The position numbers and the translations under genes are program-made. Positions 56,322-64,000 of a stretch of 64,000 bases of DNA are shown piece by piece. The notes under the pieces were generated by a model. That model was given only the letters and a program-made list of their open reading frames with translations. It searched no databases and had not been told where the DNA came from. Each line of letters begins with the position of its first letter. The first letter of the stretch is position 1. Source of the stretch: Hemileia vastatrix (taxonomy: Eukaryota > Basidiomycota > Pucciniomycetes > Pucciniales > Zaghouaniaceae); assembly GCA_030280995.1 (NCBI GenBank), contig JASXTE010000002.1:19985683-20049682 (forward strand), written 5' to 3'.

Positions 56322-57386
56322 TGTAGAAAGACTCTTACTGTTGCCTTGCTGTAAGCAGAATCCACAGGAGCTATATAAACCTAAGAAAACCTTGTCCCTT
56401 TAAGTAAAATATGGTTTTACAAATAACCAAGCTAATAATTCTACTTGACAAAGAAAGACCAGTTTATTATTTGTAAATGACGGTTTTGAGATGAAGAATC
56501 AGTGTTCTTTCAAAATTAGGTGAAGAAATACAACAATGAAGTCGTACTAGAAAAGTTATTTAAATGATTGATAATTTCTATTTTTATAAAGCTCTATACT
56601 TTGTGAACAAGTTTTACAATCAAGTCCCTGAAAATGATAATTTTAAAATTATACCCTATAAGTATAGGTAAATGTGTTGTGGAATAATATTTATAAAGTG
56701 TTATATGAAAGTGTTATATTTAAAAGGGTATTACAAATAATTATTGTTTTTATGCATAATTGGTTATTAATTTCTGAATTTTATGTTATTATATGAAGAT
56801 AATAATAGATCTATGTTAATCTAATTTGGAGTCTACAGCTTTATATGCATAGTTAGGCCACATGCCATACTTTCTCTTCCCGGAGCATCCTGGAGCTCAT
56901 ACTGACTTCTAGACTCAATTAGAACATTAAAAACCTTAATAAAAATCTAAAAAAATTAAAGATAATATAGCTACTTCCCCTCTACATTCTCAACTAATTT
57001 TTAAAGTCTTTATAGCCCTATTCATCTAAATATAAACTAAAAAAGCTAAGTAAATTATGAAAAATCAAAAATAATCAAAAATACTTTATAAAATTATTAA
57101 AAATAGATGAAAAATAGTAAAAAAAACCCTAAAAATTTTCCAATGTTCTTTAGACTCCTAAATTTTATTCAAATGCACTTTTAAACCTATACTTTTGTTT
57201 CTTGACCCTTAAATATTTGTTTAATTTTGATTTGTAGAATTATCCCTTTTTAAGCCACTTATAACATCCTTTCTTTCAAAAATAAAAACTTTATATAAAA
57301 TTATATTGGATTTTCCAATCTTTATAAAAATATCCCAATATTTTCCTTTAATAAACCTTATTTCTGTACTAATCTATAGGCTTCCA
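56322..57386 (-). repeat. F2-C 3' LTR
   Basis: On the + strand runs TGTAGAAAGACTC...AGGCTTCCA, the reverse of the F2-A LTR. A sense CATATAAAG box lies near 56.85 kb (- strand). Directly right of it, the sense-strand purine tract GGAGAAAAGATG is readable. Confidence 0.8.
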
Positions 57387-57401
57387 CATCTTTTCTCCAA
57401 T

Positions 57402-58000
57402 GAAAAATGTCATCATACTTAAATTTGCATATTTGTTCAACACCTATTCACCTTTTCTTCAACCTCTTCAACCATCTACTCCAAACACTCCTGAAAACCA
57501 ATTTCACTTCATCTTTACCAACATCCCTAAAAAAATATCTTCTAAAGATCCAGCTGTCACATGTTAACTTTGCGGCAAATACCAGTTTCCTTGTCTGAAC
57601 TCTAATCCTGGTCTTCCTGGAAGAAATGCCTGTTATCTTTGAAGGCTTAAAGAATAAAATGTAACCATCTAATTCTTCCCTCCAGGAAAAAAGTTTATAC
57701 TGGCCCAGATGCCCTTCCTGATCCAACAATTCCCAAAATGAGACTATCAAAAATCACCACCTTCAGAAAAATAAATTCCAAAACTTCTTCTTATTCTAAA
57801 ACATTTAATCCTCAGCTTTATCCTCCTTCTCAAGATCCTAATCCCTTTATGCCAGTTTCCCCCTTCAGATTTTCTGAAACCTTAATTCCTGTCTCTAAGA
57901 GTTACTCCTTCATTAAATCTTATAAATCCATCTACTGACTGCACATCCAACTACAATTCCCTTCCAACTCCTAATTTTTCTCCTAACCTATTGAAATCAC
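57402..58000 (+). pseudogene. F2-C antisense gene B relic (zinc-cluster)
   Basis: Around 57556-57650 one frame reads VTC-stop-LCGKYQFPCLNSNPGLPGRNACYL-stop-RLKE. The cysteine spacing C-x2-C-x6-C-x12-C fits gene B of F2-B, with the fifth Cys position now TGA. Downstream SQDPNPFMPVSPFRFSET (from about 57830) has a counterpart in F2-A. Oriented opposite to F2-C pol and starting right inside the LTR, as in F2-B. Confidence 0.6.
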
Positions 58001-58336
58001 CAATAATTATGATGTTGGCCGGGTGAAGATTGATTATATTAATCATTATCCAAAATTCCATAAATATCTCTTGTTTTATTTTCTTGATGACATGAAGCTT
58101 AGTTTTTTAACATATTTTCAAGAAGCCCCAGCTAATAATAATGAAGATCTTATGAAGAGAAGAATTTTGATGCAAAGTTTTTGATACTGATGTTGAAAGA
58201 TTTCAAAGAGATAATTTATTTTGACTGTTCTTATCTTCTTTAAAATTTATTACTTTAATTCTTTAGGGCCAATAAAATATTTTTTCTGGTTGAAAAAATC
58301 TTTTTATGTCTGACTTTTAATTGATATACTTTTAAA

Positions 58337-58543
58337 TTAACTTTTAAATAAAACATATTTTCCTTTTGGTGATTCTACTAATGAGAGCAAGGTTTGAATC
58401 CCTTTAAAATCCCCTCTACCAATCTCTACTTTTTCACAGCATGAGAGACTGGTCTCCTCACCTACTGAGTGGAATACTCTTATACCATTCTTTCCATAAG
58501 GTCCTCCAAGCTTCCACCTAAATAGTCTACCAATGAGACCCAC
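58337..58543 (-). pseudogene. F2-C sense fragment (RLFRWKLGG block)
   Basis: Open for 68 codons: GRLFRWKLGGPYGKNGIRVFHSVGEETSLSCCEK...GDFKGIQTLLSL. Counterpart of 23340-23530 in F2-A. Conservation of the protein frame in two decayed copies suggests it was once coding; the function is unknown. Confidence 0.5.
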
Positions 58544-58930
58544 AAATATTCTAATTCCTATCCAACTTCAATGATTCAGCATCACAACATTCAAATAGAT
58601 TTCCCACTCTTTAAATCACTCCTAATTTGTTTTAGAATCTTTGCTTTTTGCCAGAATTTCTCAGAACCCTCATTTTCAGCCTTTATCGATCTCCACCATT
58701 AAAATTTAATATCTCTATCTTTCTTTACCAATAATAAGTTCAGTATATGAAATCTTCATTTCCTCAAGTTAGTTGCACAATATCCATCAATTACTGAGGT
58801 GTTAAAATGAGTGAGAATCAGTATGAGTACTGATGAACCAGTGATAAATTAAAAATGACTTAATTGATTATCTAAATAAATAAACATTCCCTTCTAAAAA
58901 CCTTGGGGAACAAAATTTTTAATCAATTTC

Positions 58931-59100
58931 CATTTTATATTCTTGATGGACTAGCCTTCTTCAATCCCTACATAAATTGTCCATATAAAGTCTAAATTAC
59001 CAGTTTAATGTCTTGGTGGACCAAAAATTTATGAGTTTCAAGTTTTAGGTCATGGAGGATAAAAGAGAAAGCAATTTACATTTTATGGTCATAGTAGACC
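58931..59100 (-). repeat. F2-C TAAACTG-motif array (inverted)
   Basis: Three reverse-strand motif copies: 58931-58951 (CATTTTATATTCTTGATGGAC), 59000-59022 (CAGTTTAATGTCTTGGTGGA) and 59079-59100 (CATTTTATGGTCATAGTAGA). They lie between antisense genes A and B as in F2-B. Confidence 0.7.
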
Positions 59101-59225
59101 AAAAATTACATCAATTCTAACTGCCTACTGGTGTCCTTGAGCCCCAAATTTAGCCACCATCCTTTTCTCCATTTTATATCCTCCTATCCAGGTTATCTTT
59201 CCAGCCTAATTATCAACTTCTCAAG

Positions 59226-60313
59226 ATGACTGCTACCAACTTCACTGCTTCCAATGATCAATCCTGTAACTACTTCTCCTTTATCCATTAAGAGTGCACC
59301 TACACTTATAACCTGAAAAGACACACCTAAAACAGGGCCTGTTCCAACTGCTTTGAAAAGAAGAGAAAATTCTCTGGCCTCAAATATGGCTCCTTCCCAT
59401 TTCCAGCCTCCAAAAATGTTTCTCCATTTACTCCTTCAGCCTTCTTGAACATTCCCTCTGACTCTGAATACCTTTTTTCTCCTCCATCTTCTCTTCTGGC
59501 TTCTCCATATCTTCAATCAAGGATCTCTTCTACCATCACTAGAGCTCTTACTGCTCTTAAATCTATTTTAAATATATCTAAATCTAAATGTGTTCTAGAT
59601 GTTTCTCCAATTCTATCTACCATCTCTCAATCACCTATAACTGAGCCAATTCCTTCTCAGTCTAAATTCAGAAGCCCCCATTGTCCTTCATCTTTTACAT
59701 CATTAAAAAGACCCAGTTCTTTTAGTCCTCCAGTATTTCTTCATAAGAAAAGGCCAAGTCTAATAAATAAAGGTCCATCTACTCATTCCCAACTTTCCCG
59801 ATTCCTAATGTTTCTAAAAACTCCTGCTTATCACAACATCCTAAACCTCTAATCATCCCTCATTGAAGAAAATTTTTTACCAAGTCTGACTTTGAAGCTT
59901 GATCTGGACACCATTGATTCTAGTAAGTAAAATAAATATTTCTTCTTAAATTTTTTAATTTTTAAATATTTGACTTTTATTGATGATCCAATACAGATTA
60001 TTCTGGATAAGCTTATTCTCAATCCACTTATTATATCCCAGATCCAGAACCTTCTTCTGTCTCTTTTAAATTCCATGAAGTTTCCCAACAACTTTATTCA
60101 ATGTTCAATTTTAATTTGGCTCATTATAAAGATTATCCCCCTAAGGATATAGCTGAAGTATATTCCATGAAAAAAGTCTTAAGATGTCACTTAATAATGG
60201 CCACTTGGTTGGAGAATAAACAAGACCATCAATTTGAAGAAAAAAATAGTTACACTAGATCTTCTCATGAAACTTTTACCATGCCTTCTTCATCAAGAGA
60301 GAACCTTCTATAG
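59226..60313 (+). pseudogene. F2-C antisense gene A relic (zinc-cluster)
   Basis: ATG 59226: MTATNFTASNDQSCNYFSFIH-stop-EC, then TYTYNLKRHT-stop-NRACSNCFEKKRKF. With two Cys-to-Phe changes assumed, the six-cysteine spacing of gene A is recovered (C-x2-[F]-x6-C-x14-C-x2-C-x6-[F]). A Ser/Pro-rich frame follows (59445-59852), then LKLDLDTIDSS and a candidate intron from GTAAGT (about 59922) to ATACAG (about 59997). The last part has HYKDYPPKDIAEVYSM...WLENKQDHQFEE ending 60313. Confidence 0.6.
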
Positions 60314-60584
60314 ATCTTCTGGATCCTTGATAAAAAAATTAAAAGAAACTAAAAAAATTGTATATATAATCCTATTAATCTGACATAATTAATTTATTAT
60401 TAATTTGCCATTATTGTTATTTTATTTCTTTTTTTTCTTTTTTTTATGTTTTTTATTATTATTATAAAATTATTTTAAACAAAAAAAAGTTTGTTAATAA
60501 ATATTTGTATTAGAAAATATACATATGTAACTATAAATTTAATAATATTTTTATGAAAATGAAAAGTTATTTTAAAAGATATCC

Positions 60585-61080
60585 CCCAGCCATTTGATGA
60601 GCCATGCCCCTGACATCATATCACATCTAATTGTACCTTAATGTGGGATACACAGGAAAGAAATTGAAAATAAAAAATAAATAGTTTTCAAAAATTTTGA
60701 AAACATGAAAAACAACATAGAGAAATGATCACTGGGTGGGATCCCTCAAATTTGTAAAAATGATTTGAGAACACCAGTGAGAATTATTTCTAAACAAAAA
60801 CTAATTTTAAAAAAATTTAAAATTTAAATAAAAAAATCCAACACAGAAATATCAAAACTAAAAATAAAATAAAATAAAATTCTTGAATCCAGAATTGGAA
60901 TGAGCATGATCGATTGACATTGTAGTAATCCAGGTTATAATCTTAGAGGACTACCTATATAACAAAAGCAAATGCAAGATTCAACTAGAAAAAGGTAAAC
61001 TATGGTAAAAAACATTGTGGGTTAATTCTGTATAGAGCAGCAAGCCCATAAATCACCCCCAAACTTACCAATATTAAATT
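60585..61080 (-). repeat. F2-C hairpin cassette (inverted)
   Basis: Module 3 at 60631-60649 (CACATC/ATGTGGG, decayed), with AGCCATTTGATGAGCC alongside. Module 2 at 60728-60740 / 60772-60780 (ATCACTGGGTGGG, CACCAGTGA). A TAAACTG-type motif at 60930-60954. Module 1 at about 61018-61062 with the CAGCAAGCCCAT loop. Reverse order of F2-B, as expected for the opposite orientation. Confidence 0.7.
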
Positions 61081-61260
61081 TAAAAGGCTCCCCTGTGAAA
61101 ACTTCTACCAAGAATAATAACAAATTCTATCACAAATCTTCACCATAAGATTTTTAACATTAAAATTTAATGATTGTATATTTTGATGATAGTTTTAGTT
61201 TATACTCTTTTGGAGTAAATCTTTTAGAAATGATAGAAGGTAGTTTATCCTCATTTCAGA

Positions 61261-61681
61261 GTTAGATTTATACAACAACAACTTCTTTCTTCACCTGAAA
61301 ACCAATCTTCAGGTCCAAAATTAACAGCATCCAATCTCTCAAATGTGATTATTAATGTTTCAGAAAATTCTGGAAAATTCTTGACTAAAGGACAGTCATA
61401 TGGATCTCTTGATAAAATTGGCCTCTTCAAAGGTAGATTCTATTCATCTGGCAGCAGTTCATTAATTTCCCTAACTTTATTAGCTACCTTTTTATATTTT
61501 TCTGCATCAAAATTCAGTTTGACACAAGGAATATGATCCCTTTGAGATTCACTGTTAATTAATTCATTATCAGAACCTTCTTTTTCTTCAAAATCAAAAA
61601 CAAAATAAGTAGAAATATAATTTTTATTTTCAATATTAACATATCTACCCCCTTTTATTTTTTCTAATTTAACATCCAATT
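61261..61681 (-). pseudogene. F2-C pol, pre-RT segment ending at a deletion
   Basis: The frame from 61679 contains ENKNYISTYFVFDFEE, EGSDNELI, KLNFDAEKYKKVANKVREINELLPDE. The KYKxVxxKVRxxxxxLP[DE]E pattern is, as I recall it, a hallmark just upstream of RT in agaricomycete-type Ty3/Gypsy Pol. After a stop it continues as RDPYDCPLVKN for about 170 bp and then joins post-integrase DNA (GAGGATAAACTA equivalent near 61240). RT, RNase H and integrase are therefore missing. Confidence 0.7.
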
Positions 61682-61689
61682 TTCAAACA

Positions 61690-62299
61690 CCATTACTACC
61701 ATTTTCCATCATAAAATCCCCAGTAAATAAAGTTGGAAGTTTAACCTCTTGCTGGAGGACTGAAACAGAATTATCACAAATAATATTTTTTTTGTGAATT
61801 AATCAAACTAAGATTTTTTGGTAATTTATATGAGTTAATTGCAATTTATTCTCTTTCTGGAGGCCATAAAATAATCCACCACATATATCACCACTTTTAT
61901 CCTAATTCCCTTTCCAATTTTTATAAAACACAATTAATCCCATCTTTCCTTTTAAACCATTTTCAGATTTTATAGAATAATTTGATAAAGATGTCAAAAA
62001 TATAGAAAAAGCCATTACATAGTTACATTTCAAAATAATATCAACAGAAAATAATTGAGAATCCACTTGAATTATCTCCAAGTGAGCTGAACTATTTCAA
62101 TCTGGGATTTCTTGTTGAGGAGGGATTAAAAAGTTAGAGCAATCATTTCTTTCTACACCAAAAAATGGGGGTTTCAAAAATCAATATTTGTAACAGATTC
62201 AACAGATGCTGACATTATTATCTGTCTTTTTTTGTTGCATACACAACACTGGCACACTATGGTAAGACCAGGCCTTGTTTCCCATCTATCATCTCCTGG
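61690..62299 (-). other. F2-C unresolved pol stretch between protease and pre-RT block
   Basis: Likely the protease-RT spacer. Only short frames are readable. CTCTTGCTGGAGGAC (61747) and CTCTTTCTGGAGGCC (61850) resemble, in reverse, the CTCC...AAGAGG words of the coding repeat in F2-A and F2-B. Not resolved further. Confidence 0.4.
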
Positions 62300-62660
62300 A
62301 GGTGCAAAAGTTTATGAAGGCTTCTCATATCATCACCAGTAATCTCTAAACTAAAACCCATACCAGTCTTGTATCATATTCTTGCTTCAAATTCCATAAA
62401 AAATGGCCCACCAAGAACTTTTTTCACAGCTCTTCTAACCACATATAAATGCACCCTACCAACAGATCCACCAACACATAACTTGACATGCTCTTCCATT
62501 CCCATAATTTCTACTGCATGCACACCAAGGCCTGTTGAATTTCCACCACTAACAGTTTTAATTAGCAAATCTATGAGTTTAGCTTTCTCTTATGAAATTA
62601 AATTAATTTGTGACCCAGAAACTGCCAGGGCCTTTACCTCTTTACCATTTAAGGTAACCA
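62300..62660 (-). pseudogene. F2-C aspartic protease with lost active-site Asp
   Basis: Reads VTLNGKEVKALAVSGSQINLIS, stop, then LLIKTVSGGNSTGLGVHAVEIMG, VGRVHLYVVRRAV, LGGPFFMEFEARI. This follows the retroviral-type protease layout (flap and LLG/LGGPFF end). The catalytic D[ST]G triplet is VSG here, so the aspartate is replaced and the protein would be inactive even without the stop. Confidence 0.75.
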
Positions 62661-62699
62661 TTAAATATCCCAGAGGAGAAGAAAACTGAGTTTCCACCT

Positions 62700-63960
62700 C
62701 ACCAAACTTTTCAAAATTTTCATAAATATACTACACCTCTACAGATGCTACCCTTCTCCTTTTCAGATGCTTCTTTTTCTTTTTCTGAAAGGGCTGGACT
62801 AATCATGGATAATTTTCCTAAAGAAGAGGAATCTGAAGTTGATTCACTGTTCCAAACACCACCTCCATAGAATTTTCTTGACCAGCTACTTCTGGCCTTT
62901 CATATTGAACTTTGTTTTTATTAATCTTGGCCCTGGGAACCTCTTGAGGACCCAAATTTCGATTTTTACTCCCATAATAACATCTTCATCTTCAACAACC
63001 CTAGCTCCATTCAGCAAAAAATCAAGTGGCACCTGCTCGGAGGTGCCTATCCCTGTATTCAGTTTTGATTTAAGAGTAAATTTTATTTGATATTGTGTGA
63101 GCTAGAGTGCTCATTTTTCATTTTGCAGTCTTTCCAGAAGAATTACAGCTGAGCTGAATTTGAGTCAAATCAAAGATAGGGATTGACACCTGCTATCAGG
63201 TGCCCATTTTTTTTCTGGTGATTGGCTACTAATTTACCTAATACAGATCCATTACTGGTCTTTCTTACCCCTTCCATAGGAGTTGGACCACAAAAACTTT
63301 TTCTGGGAAGAGATTCCATTGGTACATCCTCCTCAGAATCTGATTAATCTTCAACAGGCATAGGCTCACCATTTAAATACAGCTTTCAAAAACTGGGAGG
63401 CCCCATATCTGCCATCCCCTTCTGCATGCTATAAATTTTTTCTTTAGAGTAAGGTTTTTTTTCAATCTTTTTGATCTCTGCCTTTCCTTGTTTGGCATGT
63501 AATTGGATCTGAATTCTACTATTTTCTTTAGTAGCAGCTTCCCTTCTAGCAGCATCCACATCATATTCACCTGCCATAAATTTACCATCCACTCTAGCAA
63601 CTGAACACAACTCCAAACCACCAAAAAAAGCTGAGAATGTGGCCTTACTAACCTACTTCTCCTTTCCCTTATCCGCTTTTTCACCTTCATTACCGTAATT
63701 ATTTTTACCACCTTTAGCATCATCATCATCATCACCATTTAATTCTTCAAATATGGCCCTTTTTTCAGCCATCATATTTCTCCTAACCAAATCCAAAGGT
63801 GATTTCCCATCACTGGGTTTGATGAAAGATCCATCAGGGAATTTATAAACTTTAAATCCAATTTTACTCTACCAGCTTTCAGGTCCTTATCCAAAAAAAA
63901 CAATCACCAGCTCTGTGCCCCCTCCTATTACAATAGGAACACACCATGAGCCCGCCATAT
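62700..63960 (-). pseudogene. F2-C gag C-terminal half with CCHC zinc knuckle
   Basis: Zinc knuckle CSYCNRRGHRAGDC (C-x2-C-x4-H-x4-C) at 63900-63941. After a frame change, KVYKFPDGSFIKPSDGKSPLDLVRR, MMAEKRAIFEELNGDDDDD (about 63720-63850), then SVARVDGKFMAGEYDVDAARREAATKEN and YSKEKIYSMQKGMADMGPPSF (63386-63616), VPMESLPRK and more. The order knuckle, acidic tail, protease is the usual Gag-Pro layout. Several frameshifts and stops. Confidence 0.8.
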
Positions 63961-64000
63961 CCACCTCTAAAACCATTTCCACCATTACAATTCTCATTAC

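Larger units (their letters stand above)
56322..64000 (-). mobile_element. F2-C: F2 element with both antisense genes, RT-integrase deleted, runs off the window
   Basis: Going 5' to 3' on the - strand: gag zinc knuckle (63.9 kb), gag end, protease (62.6 kb), pre-RT block (61.7-61.4 kb), then directly the post-integrase region: hairpin cassette (61.07-60.58 kb), gene A relic on + (59.2-60.3 kb), motif array (59.1-58.93 kb), sense fragment (58.5-58.3 kb), gene B relic on + (57.4-58.0 kb), purine tract and 3' LTR. The RT, RNase H and integrase region is missing between about 61.4 and 61.26 kb. The 5' LTR is beyond 64000. Confidence 0.8.

Overview
The window is AT-rich eukaryotic DNA that is almost entirely transposable-element sequence. 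It is most likely from a filamentous fungus, probably a basidiomycete. The reasons are the integrase/RNase H sequence types of two Ty3/Gypsy families, candidate introns of about 50-70 nt with GTAAGT donors, and relics of a Tet-like 2OG-Fe(II) oxygenase family that I associate from memory with rusts and agaricomycetes. No rRNA gene, intact tRNA gene or clearly intact single-copy host gene was found.

Family F1 is a Ty3/Gypsy chromodomain type with TGTC...GACA LTRs. F1a (757-10396, + strand) has 1.5-kb LTRs and a perfect CTATT target duplication, and it splits a Tet-like oxygenase relic (523-756 / 10402-10820). F1b (31529-40707, - strand) has two 1143-bp LTRs that are almost identical and a perfect CTTAA duplication. 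F1c (41.4-42.76 kb, + strand) is an internally deleted relative. In both long copies a small ORF1 (coiled coil, WKWD, C-terminal PW) lies in the +1 frame over the 5' part of gag. Its stop codon overlaps an ACCATGG/GCCATGG start for gag-pol and also a GTAAGT splice-donor-like string.

Family F2 is a second Ty3/Gypsy type, present as F2-A (16545-25560, +), F2-B (42765-51695, +, 5'-truncated), F2-C (56322 to beyond 64000, -), fragment F2-D (about 54.6-56.0 kb, -) and a solo LTR (26430-27471, -). Between integrase and the 3' LTR, F2 carries a long accessory region in a conserved order: three small hairpins, an antisense zinc-cluster gene (A), an array of a 20-25-bp motif ending in TAAACTG, and a second antisense zinc-cluster gene (B) next to the 3' LTR. 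F2-B and F2-C keep both antisense genes; F2-A keeps the array and a relic of B. This is the most interesting system in the window.

Other content: a CACTA-like MITE (27908-28156 and 55405-55665) with 3-bp target duplications, the second copy nested in F2-D; a tRNA-derived SINE-like duplicate (52.07-52.38 kb); a cluster of three foldback units (29.84-30.47 kb); and two diverged copies (11.1-13.5 kb and 52.4-54.6 kb) of a segment carrying a degraded multi-exon gene with 18-residue coiled-coil repeats. The rest is AT-rich sequence in which I see no gene.
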